Assembly: GCA_021799945.1 (NCBI GenBank) | Contig: JAJYZK010000065.1 | Location: forward strand, 1 to 11,047 | DNA: 11,047 nt | Direction of reading: 5' to 3' | Origin: Acidobacteriota bacterium | GTDB lineage: Bacteria > Acidobacteriota > Terriglobia > Terriglobales > Acidobacteriaceae | In this document: piece by piece, positions 1 to 6,708 of the stretch | How positions within the stretch are numbered: the stretch's first letter is position 1 | How the letters are laid out: every line of letters starts with the position of its first letter | Notes under the pieces: generated by a model | Seen by the model: the letters and a program-made list of their open reading frames with translations, nothing else | The model's database searches: none | What the model was told of the DNA's origin: nothing | Position numbers and translations under genes: made by a program

Positions 1-215
1 GCGCGGACGGCGCTGCCTTCATCGACCAGCAGCTTGTCAATCCGCTCGCTGTCGTTGAAAGCCAGCTGTACCTGGCGAATATCGACGTTGCCATAGAGAG
101 CGATGGAATCGCTGGGAGCACGATTTTCTTGGAACCAGCGCCAGCCGAAGAAGCCCGCAGCAAGAAGCAGGGCCACTATTGCCAGAATCGAAACGCGTTT
201 CTTGACAGAAATCAT
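1..215 (-). CDS. HlyD-family periplasmic adaptor subunit (membrane fusion protein), 5' part only
   Basis: This is the N-terminal 71 residues of a membrane fusion protein; the rest lies beyond the left edge. Read on the minus strand it starts MISVKKRV, then has one hydrophobic anchor (about residues 9-24), then the motif ALYGNVDIRQVQLAF followed by SERIDKLLVDEGSAVR. That motif is the usual beginning of the barrel/lipoyl region in HlyD/YhiI/YbhG-type adaptors, which join an inner-membrane pump to a TolC-type outer-membrane channel. Two in-frame ATGs exist, at 221 and 215. A GGGAG Shine-Dalgarno lies one base from the first and seven from the second, so 215 is preferred. The gene lies 37 nt downstream of the tolC-like gene and is probably co-transcribed with it. 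The pump (ABC or RND/MFS) is not visible, so the substrate is unknown. Confidence 0.88.
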   Translation of the reverse strand, partial: MISVKKRVSILAIVALLLAAGFFGWRWFQENRAPSDSIALYGNVDIRQVQLAFNDSERIDKLLVDEGSAVR

Positions 216-252
216 GGACATGCTCCCGGCAAAACAGCCGCGCTGCCTACTT

Positions 253-1647
253 TCAAGGACGGCTTTCCAGCAGAGTGTTGATGGCATCGATGTCCGCCGG
301 CGTCAATACTCCCGCGGCCGCCTTCAGTTGCGTTCGAGCCACCAATTGCGTGTACAGTGCGAGATAGTAATTGCGCTGAGCAGCCGCATAATTTGTCGTT
401 GCTGTCAGCAGGTCGATAATGGATCGGCTGCCGATTTCGTATCCTTTCCGCGTGCCATCCATCGATACTTTCGCGGAATCGACCGACTGCTGCGTGGCTT
501 GAAACTGCGCGACACTGTCCTGAAGATCTTGAAATGCGGTTTGCGTATCCAGCTTGACCTGATCCTGAATGCTGGCGAGGTTGGCCCGAGTAGCCCTGGA
601 AACTGCCTCTGCCTGCTGGATCTCCGCTCGCGTGCCTCCACCTTCATAAATCGGAATAGACAAATTCAGCGAGCCGCCAATCTGGTCGATGGCCACGGGC
701 GGAATCAGCGTGCCCGCAGCATGCTGGCCGATGCCGCTCAATGTCAACGTGGGCCAGCGCGCCCGCCTGGCATACTCCACCTGTTGCTCAGTCACTTTCA
801 ATGTGGCTCTCGCCTGCTGTAGCAGCGGCTGGTTCTTGAGCGCCGCCGCCAGCCACGGTCCGATGGTGTCCGGCTGCGGGCCCATCGGCTGCAACATGGT
901 GACGTCCTCCATAGATCCAACAGGCTGGTGCGTGAGGCGTTCCAACTGGTTCTTCGCCACCGTGACGCCATTGTTTGCGGCAATCAAATCGGCCTTTGCC
1001 GCATCCAACTGCGCCTGCGTTTCCTGCACCGAGATAACGTCTCCGCTGCCGACGCGCAGGCTGGCTCGGGTCTGCTCGTCGATGCTTTGCAGCAGGTCCA
1101 TTTGCTGCTGCGCCACGCGCTGGTTGGCTTCCGCCTGCAAAATGCCGAAGTAAGCCTGCGTCACCTGCAGGGCAACCACTTGCTGCGCATACGCCAAGGC
1201 CGCTTCGCTGGCTCGGATGCGACTGTCCGACTGCTTCATCGCGGTGAATGCCTGGCCGTCGAAGATGGACGCGGTCAAGCTGGCGCTAAACACGTCGGAA
1301 TGATATCCGGTGGAAATTGTTTGCGCGCCGAAGCCCGTGACACGGCCGGTATTCATACCTCCGCTGGCGCCGGCATTGATGTGCGGAAGCAGCGCCGCGC
1401 GAGCCAGCGGTTTGCCCGCCAGTTCGGCATCCAACTGCGCACGCGCCTGAGCGATCAAAGGGGAAGTCGAAGCAGCCTGCGCATAGGCTGTTTGCAGGTT
1501 CTCCATATCATCGGAAGAGACGGCATCGAGGGTCACGCCCCCGAAGAAAGCAAACAGGGACATGCAGACCGCCAGGGAACGTCGTCCTAGGCGAAGGGCG
1601 CCTCGTTCCTCTCTCGGACCATTCGGGTTTCTTTCGACGAAAGACAT
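253..1647 (-). CDS. TolC family outer-membrane efflux protein
   Basis: The product has 464 residues, a normal TolC-family length. It has a basic N-terminus (residues 1-23), a hydrophobic signal stretch at about 25-44 ending near DAVSSDD, and then two tandem outer-membrane-efflux repeats rich in Ala/Gln/Leu helices. The second repeat has the family's characteristic ending: YEIGSRSIIDLLTATTNYAAAQRNYYLALY, seen as YxxGxxxxxDLL and the NYYLALY strand, then LVARTQLKAAAGVLTP. It should form a trimeric beta-barrel with a periplasmic alpha-tunnel that exports small molecules or proteins with the adaptor encoded just downstream. The ATG at 1647 is preceded by a weak purine-rich GGTAGGG ten bases upstream; a start at Met29 would remove the basic part of the signal and is less likely. 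The substrate cannot be told from sequence. Confidence 0.93.
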   Translation of the reverse strand: MSFVERNPNGPREERGALRLGRRSLAVCMSLFAFFGGVTLDAVSSDDMENLQTAYAQAASTSPLIAQARAQLDAELAGKPLARAALLPHINAGASGGMNTGRVTGFGAQTISTGYHSDVFSASLTASIFDGQAFTAMKQSDSRIRASEAALAYAQQVVALQVTQAYFGILQAEANQRVAQQQMDLLQSIDEQTRASLRVGSGDVISVQETQAQLDAAKADLIAANNGVTVAKNQLERLTHQPVGSMEDVTMLQPMGPQPDTIGPWLAAALKNQPLLQQARATLKVTEQQVEYARRARWPTLTLSGIGQHAAGTLIPPVAIDQIGGSLNLSIPIYEGGGTRAEIQQAEAVSRATRANLASIQDQVKLDTQTAFQDLQDSVAQFQATQQSVDSAKVSMDGTRKGYEIGSRSIIDLLTATTNYAAAQRNYYLALYTQLVARTQLKAAAGVLTPADIDAINTLLESRP

Positions 1648-1807
1648 TTTCGTTTTACCCTACCGATGCGAATCTATCGATCGTTGCGGAATCGGATGAC
1701 CGCGCTACATACGGATGTCGTCGCAGCGCTAAATCGTTCCTATCGCTTTCGCAGCGACTCGAAGACCGGCTCCGCATCGCCGGGGACCTTCGTTGCCAAC
1801 GCACAAT

Positions 1808-1837
1808 GCGAACGGTTTCCAGCACGTTCGCTATACT
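1808..1837 (+). promoter_or_regulatory. 6-bp palindrome (GCGAAC/GTTCGC) abutting a TATACT box
   Basis: GCGAAC at 1808-1813 and GTTCGC at 1826-1831 are perfect inverted half-sites 12 bases apart. A TATACT hexamer (1832-1837) follows directly and resembles a sigma-70 -10 box. No good TTGACA-like -35 lies at the right distance, so this would be a weak or activator-dependent promoter. The palindrome occupies the usual -35/spacer position, so it could be an operator. The role is inferred; only the arrangement is seen. Confidence 0.3.
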
Positions 1838-1860
1838 ACAGCCGTAGATAGAAGACCGGT

Positions 1861-2010
1861 AGAGGAGACGCACGAAGGCGCCGGGCGAGGCGCCAACCCC
1901 CGCATCCTGGGGACCCCTCTGCACGAATGGTGGGATCTTTGACCATCCGTGAATCCGTGTTTCAACCGGATCCCGGGGCAGACTCCCTGCGGTCGAGCTA
2001 GGGAGACTGC
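1861..2010 (+). other. Dense hairpin block, candidate structured leader or small RNA
   Basis: Several complementary segments fall within 150 bases. AGAGG (1861-1865) can pair with CCTCT (1916-1920) and encloses two hairpins: GGCGCC/GGCGCC (1877-1882/1889-1894) and CCCC/GGGG (1897-1900/1909-1912), giving a possible three-way junction. GGGATC (from about 1932) pairs with GATCCC (to about 1974). The strongest is an 11-position stem at 1978-1988/2000-2010 with a single A-A mismatch. The block lies just downstream of the TATACT box and 145 bases before the DUF488 start. It does not match any riboswitch consensus I could recall (lysine, SAM, cobalamin, TPP, glycine, c-di-GMP, fluoride, ZTP compared from memory). 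High GC raises the chance of fortuitous stems. Confidence 0.3.
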
Positions 2011-2154
2011 GCCGCAACGTCGCCCGAGCCGACTCGGCGCTCCTGGCTTCCCGGGCGTACTCGATCCGATCGACGAATCCTGCGACAGCCGCCTTCTGTT
2101 TTGCGCAGCTCTTCTTCCCGCGCAGCGTTATCCTCGGGAGGGGTTTTGCGAGCG

Positions 2155-2541
2155 ATGGAGATTCTACTCAAACGGGCCTACGACGAGCCTGACAGCGCGG
2201 ATGGATTTCGTGTCCTGGTGGACCGTCTTTGGCCGCGCGGCGTAAAGAAAGCGGATCTGCGGCTGGATGCGTGGGCCAAGGAGATTGCGCCCAGCACGGA
2301 ACTGCGGAAGTGGTTCCATCACGATCCGGCGCATTGGCTCGAATTCTGCAATCGGTACCGGGCCGAATTGGCGGCTCCGGAGATCGAAACCGCGATCGCG
2401 CAACTCGTCCATGCGGCCCGGAAGCGTTCCGCGATGACGCTGGTTTACGCGGCCAAAGACGCGGAACACAATGAAGCGCTGGTGCTTCAACCGGTTTTCA
2501 AGAGAGCGGCGGCAAAAGAGGCAAAGACGACGGCGAAGTAA
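2155..2541 (+). CDS. DUF488 (YeaO-like) family protein
   Basis: This is a 128-residue protein of unknown biochemical function. It is recognised by the family's conserved N-terminal block: LLKRAYDEP, then DGFRVLVDRLWPRGVKK, followed by APSTELRKWFHHDPAHW and a short C-terminal strand containing TLVYAAKDAEHNEA. The length (usually about 115-125) matches. The ATG at 2155 follows a GGAGGGG Shine-Dalgarno at 2137-2143 (spacing 11). An upstream in-frame ATG at 2101 would add 18 low-complexity residues that the family lacks, so it is not used. The last 12 residues (AAAKEAKTTAK region) form a basic tail. The gene is the first plus-strand gene after the hairpin block; 235 bases separate it from the next gene. 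DUF488 proteins have been suspected to be nucleic-acid or small-molecule enzymes, but no function is assigned. Confidence 0.9.
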   Translation: MEILLKRAYDEPDSADGFRVLVDRLWPRGVKKADLRLDAWAKEIAPSTELRKWFHHDPAHWLEFCNRYRAELAAPEIETAIAQLVHAARKRSAMTLVYAAKDAEHNEALVLQPVFKRAAAKEAKTTAK

Positions 2542-2639
2542 AAAGCGCGCCCATGCCGACCGCCGGCGCAAGCTGCGGGCTCAAGCGGCGGCGGGCAGGT
2601 GGCGTTCCGGCGCGCCAGCGTCTATGATGGGCAACCGTG

Positions 2640-2654
2640 CCGGCCGGGGGCCGG
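2640..2654. repeat. Short GC hairpin between DUF488 and the isomerase gene
   Basis: CCGGCC (2640-2645) and GGCCGG (2649-2654) form a 6-bp stem with a 3-base loop. There is no T-run after it, so it is not a classic terminator. The rest of the 2542-2776 gap shows a TATGAT hexamer at 2623-2628 without a matching -35 box, and nothing else. Confidence 0.3.
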
Positions 2655-2776
2655 ACCGGCGGCGCGAACGCTTCCCGCCGGAGACACCCACCCGCACCGG
2701 TTCCCGCGCAGCTCTCCTCGAACATCCGCCGGGGGCCGGATGCGCGGAAAAATCACGCTGCCGGAAGGATGCCTCG

Positions 2777-3622
2777 ATGCCCATGAACCGCCGCCGTTTT
2801 CTCGAACTTACCTCCTCCGCTCTTCCCGCTCTGTCCCTGGCCCAGGCATGGGCCCAGAAGCAGAAGCACATTCCCATCGGCCTGGAAATCTATACCGTCC
2901 GCCGCCAGATCCAGGCCGACCTGCGCGGGACTCTCAAACGGATTCGCGAAATCGGGTACGAAGAGGCGGAGCTGATCCCCAGCCTCTATGGCCACTCGGC
3001 TGCGGAGTTGAAGAAGATCTTCGCCGACGCCGGGCTGAAGACGCCCAGCGGAGGATTCGACGAAAGGGCCTTTCCGACCAGCTTCGAGTATGCCAAGGCT
3101 GTGGGATTGCGCTATATGATGCTCAGCGATCTGCCCGTCTCCGAGAAAGCCTACCACCAGGGCGCGATCAAGCTGAACGAGTGGGGTAGGAAGGCCCGGG
3201 ATCTGGGGATGCGGGTTGCGTTCCATACCCACGACGACGTCTTCAACAAATTCAACGGCGTGACCGGCCTGGACATTCTCTTGAAGGAGACGGATCCCGA
3301 ACTGGTCTTCTTCGAAATGGACTGCTACTGGGTGGCGCAGGCGGGGCAGGATCCGGTGCAGCTTTTGCGGCGGCTCGGCAAGCGGGTGCGCATGCTTCAC
3401 CTCAAGGATCGCAAACCGGGCTTTCCGCCTTCTACAGACACCAGCCGGCAGTCGCAGCACTTTACCGAAGTGGGGAGCGGGTCGATCGACTGGCCGAGCA
3501 TTCTCAAACTGGCCCAGCATCTGGAGATCGACTACTACTTCGTGGAGCAGGACGAAACCGATATTCCGGTGATGGAGAGCATTCAGAAGAGCTACAACTA
3601 CCTGCGGAAGATTCTGCCGTAG
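2777..3622 (+). CDS. Tat-exported sugar phosphate isomerase/epimerase-like protein (xylose isomerase-like TIM barrel)
   Basis: The product has 281 residues. It starts with a twin-arginine signal (NRRRFLEL at residues 4-11, hydrophobic to about 24, likely AxA cleavage at AWA, residues 24-26), so the enzyme is expected folded and exported to the periplasm. The mature part starts with IGLEIYTVRR and follows the AP-endonuclease-2/xylose-isomerase-like TIM barrel: HTHD (H150, H152), EMDCYW (D182), LHLKD (H208, D211), EVGSGSIDW (E231) and VEQDET (E257) are the expected metal and active-site positions. The ATG at 2777 has GGAAGG at 2763-2768 (spacing 8), better than the ATG at 2783; the frame is open far upstream (from 2471) but that part overlaps DUF488 and codes no family residues. 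The exact sugar substrate is not determinable. Confidence 0.9.
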   Translation: MPMNRRRFLELTSSALPALSLAQAWAQKQKHIPIGLEIYTVRRQIQADLRGTLKRIREIGYEEAELIPSLYGHSAAELKKIFADAGLKTPSGGFDERAFPTSFEYAKAVGLRYMMLSDLPVSEKAYHQGAIKLNEWGRKARDLGMRVAFHTHDDVFNKFNGVTGLDILLKETDPELVFFEMDCYWVAQAGQDPVQLLRRLGKRVRMLHLKDRKPGFPPSTDTSRQSQHFTEVGSGSIDWPSILKLAQHLEIDYYFVEQDETDIPVMESIQKSYNYLRKILP

Positions 3623-3634
3623 GATCTCGGTTGG

Positions 3635-3672
3635 CGGGAACACGTCCCGTTGCGCGTCGCTTCGGCGCGTTT
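3635..3672 (+). terminator. Tandem hairpins after the isomerase gene, possible terminator
   Basis: Starting 12 bases after the stop codon, CGGGA/TCCCG (3635-3639/3645-3649) forms a first stem. A second stem pairs 3652-3659 with 3663-3670 (8 pairs, two of them G-T) around a 3-base loop, and is followed by TTT (3670-3672). The short U-tract makes this only a weak intrinsic-terminator candidate, but position and tandem arrangement fit transcription ending for the plus-strand gene. Confidence 0.35.
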
Positions 3673-3725
3673 GACCGCCAACTTCAAGTGTGGCGCATTG
3701 GCTGGGCTGCTCTGCGGGAATCGTT

Positions 3726-3772
3726 GGAGAAGCAGATCCTTCGCTGCGCTCAAGAGGACAAGGATTTTGTGT
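3726..3772. repeat. One copy of a dispersed intergenic repeat ('ERSEGS/LSAAKDLL' type)
   Basis: The stretch AGATCCTTCGCTGCGCTC (3733-3750) followed by AAGAGGACAAGGATTTTGTG matches, from memory, a family of short intergenic repeats seen in many copies in acidobacterial and some other high-GC genomes. Its out-of-gene translations give the tell-tale peptides PLERSEGS and LVLLSAAKDLL, often annotated wrongly as hypothetical proteins. It sits in a convergent intergenic gap, where such repeats usually lie. Only one copy occurs in this window, so repetition itself is not shown here. Confidence 0.5.
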
Positions 3773-3796
3773 CGCACTTGGGAGACAGGGCGCCAG

Positions 3797-3827
3797 GGCC
3801 GGCTCCGGCGGCGCCGGGGTCCCGGCC
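3797..3827. terminator. Long GC hairpin between convergent genes
   Basis: GGCCGG (3797-3802) plus CTCCGGC (3803-3809) pair with GCCGGGG (3813-3819) and CCGGCC (3822-3827) across a 3-base loop, with a 2-base bulge: 13 pairs, one of them G-T. It lies 6 bases beyond the oxidoreductase stop codon on the minus strand and between two convergent genes, so a bidirectional stop or RNA-stabilising role is plausible. There is no T-run on either side, so it would not be a standard intrinsic terminator. Confidence 0.45.
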
Positions 3828-3833
3828 GCGGCG

Positions 3834-4925
3834 TCAGGGAGTGGGGCCCCAGGCGCAGGGAAGTTCGCGTCGCTGCGCGCTGCTTTCTTCGGCCATTTCC
3901 AGCACACGCATCGTGTGCCAGGCCTGGAGCGGCGTCACCTCCAGTGCGGCGCGGCCCAGCAGCGCGTCCCGCACGTTGGCGTAGTAACCGCGATAGTCTC
4001 CAATCTCCGTGGGCAGGCGGCGTCTCTCCGGTTTGCCGTCTCGATCGAGCGTAAGCTCGCCCCAGCGCTCTTCCGGATCGGCGCCCCAGGGCGAGGCGGC
4101 ATATAGATTGCCCGCGCGGAGAAATTCCTCCTGCGGATCCATTCCGCCCTTCACAAAGCTTCCGCGGGTTCCGTGGATGGTGAAACGCGGACCGGGGCCG
4201 AGGGCCACCACCGTGGCCCGCAGCCAGGCAAGCAGGCCGCTTTGCGAGTAGCGCAGGCAAATGTCGAATGCGTCGTCGATGCGTCCCCCCTCGCGCTCGA
4301 TGCGCACGTCCGCCCACAGAGAATCGGGCAGGCCGAAGCACTTCAGCGCCTGATCGATCAGATGGGGGCCCAGATCGAGCAGAATGCCTCCGCCCGGCTC
4401 TCCGTTCTCGCGCCAGCGGTTCAGATTGGGCTGGGGACGGAAGCGGTCGTAGCGGGACTCAAAGAAGACCGGCCGCCCCAGGACGCCCTCATGCAGCAGC
4501 CGGCAGAGGGTGCGGTAGTCGCCGTCCCAGCGCCGATTCTGGTAGACGGAGAGCAGGCGGCGGCGGGAGCGGGCCAGACGGATCAACTCCGCCGCTTCGC
4601 CGGAATTCAGCGCGAAGGGCTTGTCTACAACTACGTCGCGATCGGCGAGGAGGCAACTGCGGGCGACGGAAAAGTGGGAGCGGTTGGGCGTGGCGACCGC
4701 GATCAGGCGGATGCTCGGGTCCTCCAGCAGCTCTTCCACGGAGCCAACGACGCGCAGCCGGGGATAAGCCGCGGCTGCGGCGGTTCGGCTCGGCTGCGCA
4801 ATCGCGGCCAGCTCCAGGCCAGGCACGGCGTCGATGGCCGCGGCGTGAAAAATGCGCCCCGCCAGGCCGAAGCCGGCCACGCCCACCCGAATCGGCTTCT
4901 CCTGCGCTTCCGCGGCCGGGCTCAA
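3834..4925 (-). CDS. Gfo/Idh/MocA family oxidoreductase (YdgJ-like)
   Basis: This 363-residue NAD(P)-dependent dehydrogenase has a Rossmann fold with GFGLAG (G18, G20, G23), then VATPN, then the catalytic-lysine motif VVVDKPFALN (K102; Asp replaces the usual Glu of EKP), and the C-terminal domain motif GGGILLDLGPHLIDQAL. Together with QNRRWDGDYRTL and ESRYDRFRPQPN it closely resembles E. coli YdgJ and the scyllo-inositol dehydrogenase group; substrate remains inferred. The start is TTG at 4925: GGAGGG at 4936-4931 is 5 bases upstream, and there is no in-frame ATG or GTG between the permease stop and the Rossmann motif. An ATG at 5174 lies inside the permease gene and is rejected. It is the last gene of the transporter operon, 46 bases after the permease. 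Confidence 0.92.
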   Translation of the reverse strand: MSPAAEAQEKPIRVGVAGFGLAGRIFHAAAIDAVPGLELAAIAQPSRTAAAAAYPRLRVVGSVEELLEDPSIRLIAVATPNRSHFSVARSCLLADRDVVVDKPFALNSGEAAELIRLARSRRRLLSVYQNRRWDGDYRTLCRLLHEGVLGRPVFFESRYDRFRPQPNLNRWRENGEPGGGILLDLGPHLIDQALKCFGLPDSLWADVRIEREGGRIDDAFDICLRYSQSGLLAWLRATVVALGPGPRFTIHGTRGSFVKGGMDPQEEFLRAGNLYAASPWGADPEERWGELTLDRDGKPERRRLPTEIGDYRGYYANVRDALLGRAALEVTPLQAWHTMRVLEMAEESSAQRRELPCAWGPTP

Positions 4926-4971
4926 GCGAACCCTCCGCGCCAGATTTGGATCCCGCTTCTTCGCACGCGCA

Positions 4972-6708
4972 TCATCCCAGCCTATACTTGGTCTCCGCCA
5001 GGCGGTACAACGGCCGCCATACGAGACGGTTGACGGTAACCACCATTGAAGCCATGAGGATGGTCGCCAGCAGCAGAATGGAGAATTGCCCGTGGTCGCT
5101 GGCCGAGCTGATTTGCGCGCCAAGTCCCAAAGTCTGAAGGGTTCGGCCGTGCAGATGAAAATATTCCGCGACAATGCTGGCGTTCCAGGCTCCGCCGGAG
5201 GCGGTGATCAGTCCGGTAATCAGGTAGGGAAAAATGCCGGGTAGAATCAGGTCTCTCCAGCGCTGCCAGGAGGAAAAGCGGTAGAGCGCAGCCACTTCCT
5301 TGAGGTCCGAGGGCAGGGCGATCGCTCCGGCGATCACGTTGAACAGGATGTACCATTGGGTCCCCAGCAGCATGAGCGCGATGGAGCCGATGCCCAGCCC
5401 GCCTCCCATCCGGACCAGCCCGATGAGCAGAATGGGAAAGATGGCGGTGGCCGGATAGGACGCTGCAATCTGCGCCAGCGGCTGGGCCACCCGCGCCAGC
5501 CGCGGATGGAAGCCTATGGCCACCCCGACCGGGATGGCCCACGCGGAGGAGATGGCCAGCGCGGCGTTGACCCGGAAGAAGGTGGCTGCCGCCCCGGCGA
5601 GAAGGGACAACAGCTCGGCCGAGCGAAGCTGGCGCAGCGGTTCGATGGCCCGCAGGGCGGCGAAGGCTACGGCGGCGCCGGCGGCCACCGCCGCGAAGGC
5701 CGCGGCGAACCGCGGGATTCGCCTCCGGGAGGAGCGGCTTTCCGCGGTCTCGCGGCGCTCGCGGCGCGAGACGCCGGCATAGATGCGCTCGCTCAGAGGC
5801 AAGACGGCCGCCTTCCTGAGCCAGCCGAGAACGTTGGAGTGGCGCAGCGCGTCCAGGATGGGCGAGCGCACGCGCTCGGCGCTCTCCGTCTGTTCGAATT
5901 TGAATTTGTCGGTCCAGGCGATGGCCGGCCGCCAGACAAGCTGGTCGGTGGCGACGACGATCAGGATCATGACCGCCGAGCCCCACAGCATGCCATGGAT
6001 GTCGCCGGCGCCGGCCGCGGTTTGCAGGTAGGAGCCGAGTCCGGGAAGCCGGAAGTCGCGGTCGCCCAGGACGAACATTTCGCAGGCCATCAGGAAGAAC
6101 CAGCCGCCGGCCACCGAGACGATCGAGTTCCAGACCAGCCCGATGGCGGCGAAGGGAAGCTCCAGTTGCCAGAAGCGCTGCCAGGCGGAAAACCGGTAAA
6201 CGCTGCAGGCTTCGCGCAGCTCTCTCGGGAGGCTTTTGAGCGAAGAATAGAAGCTGAAGGCCATATTCCACACCTGGCCGGTAAAGATCAGCAACACGGC
6301 GCCCATTTCAATGCCGAGCTGGCGCCCGGGAATCAGAGAAACCATGGCCAGCATGACGCCGGGGAGAAAGCTGAGCACGGGGATGGACTGTAGAATGTCC
6401 AGCACGGCGATCATGAAGCCTTCCGCCCGGGGGTGGTAGGCGGCCAGGTAGCCGTAGGCGATGGCGAAGACCAGGCTGAGCAGATACGCGATGGCGATGC
6501 GCATCAGCGAGTAGAAGGCGTAGAGCGGCAGCATTCTGGTCGAGAGCGAAATGGCCACGGCGGCGACCGGGTGGCCCATCCAGTATTGGGCCAGGCGCAA
6601 GACCGCGTAGAAAACAGCCAGGCCGCAGGCGGCGACGGCAAGATCCAGCACAAAAGGCCAGGTGCGCTCGAAGACGAGGGAGCGGGAAAGGGTGGGTCGC
6701 GGGCTCAC
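4972..6708 (-). CDS. ABC transporter permease, two fused membrane domains
   Basis: The product has 578 residues, about twice a normal permease of the nitrate/taurine/bicarbonate (SsuC/TauC-like) class. Both halves carry a binding-protein-dependent transport domain. The EAA-type coupling loops are visible and alike: EACSVYRFSAWQRFWQLELP (166-185) and EVAALYRFSSWQRWRDLILP (471-490). Each half also ends with a matching LVWRP element (257-261 and 562-566). A charged linker (about 262-335, Arg/Glu/Ser-rich) joins them. About five to six hydrophobic segments can be seen per half. One polypeptide could therefore supply the whole membrane channel for a homodimeric ATPase. The start is GTG at 6708, overlapping the ATPase stop by 4 nt (6705-6708), with GGAGAG upstream in the ATPase end, implying translational coupling. 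The substrate is unknown. Confidence 0.93.
   Translation of the reverse strand: MSPRPTLSRSLVFERTWPFVLDLAVAACGLAVFYAVLRLAQYWMGHPVAAVAISLSTRMLPLYAFYSLMRIAIAYLLSLVFAIAYGYLAAYHPRAEGFMIAVLDILQSIPVLSFLPGVMLAMVSLIPGRQLGIEMGAVLLIFTGQVWNMAFSFYSSLKSLPRELREACSVYRFSAWQRFWQLELPFAAIGLVWNSIVSVAGGWFFLMACEMFVLGDRDFRLPGLGSYLQTAAGAGDIHGMLWGSAVMILIVVATDQLVWRPAIAWTDKFKFEQTESAERVRSPILDALRHSNVLGWLRKAAVLPLSERIYAGVSRRERRETAESRSSRRRIPRFAAAFAAVAAGAAVAFAALRAIEPLRQLRSAELLSLLAGAAATFFRVNAALAISSAWAIPVGVAIGFHPRLARVAQPLAQIAASYPATAIFPILLIGLVRMGGGLGIGSIALMLLGTQWYILFNVIAGAIALPSDLKEVAALYRFSSWQRWRDLILPGIFPYLITGLITASGGAWNASIVAEYFHLHGRTLQTLGLGAQISSASDHGQFSILLLATILMASMVVTVNRLVWRPLYRLAETKYRLG

Larger units (their letters stand above)
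1648..2154. other. 507-bp divergent intergenic region, no convincing gene
   Basis: This region separates the minus-strand efflux operon from the plus-strand DUF488 gene. Open frames here (such as one on the minus strand at 1655-2017) give Arg/Ser-rich translations with no recognisable domain and are rejected. The left part (1648-1800) shows nothing clear. The right part holds a palindrome, a TATACT box and a dense run of hairpins, described separately. No good sigma-70 promoter was found for the efflux operon. Confidence 0.6.

Noticed and set aside
1861..2010. Known riboswitch (lysine, SAM, c-di-GMP, M-box, TPP, ykkC) or 6S/RNase P/tmRNA
   Set aside because: A partial likeness to the lysine-box opening (GTAGAGG) was noticed, but the remaining conserved blocks are missing. 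None of the other consensus cores fits from memory.
1655..2017. Open frame of 120 codons on the minus strand in the divergent region
   Set aside because: Arg/Ser-rich translation with no domain and no convincing start signal; overlaps the hairpin block.
2471..2776. N-terminal extension of the isomerase frame back to 2471
   Set aside because: Overlaps the DUF488 gene, gives Arg-rich non-family sequence, and would bury the Tat signal; the GGAAGG site supports 2777.
2753..3907. Long antisense frame (384 codons) opposite the isomerase
   Set aside because: Shadow of GC-rich codon bias; contains the 'ERSEGS' repeat peptide and no domain.
3598..4341. Minus-strand frame of 247 codons overlapping the oxidoreductase end
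   Set aside because: Frame shadow of the real dehydrogenase gene; composition is Arg/Gly/Ala-rich.
5356..6393. Plus-strand frame of 345 codons opposite the permease
   Set aside because: Gly/Gln/Glu-rich low-complexity translation typical of antisense to GC-rich genes.
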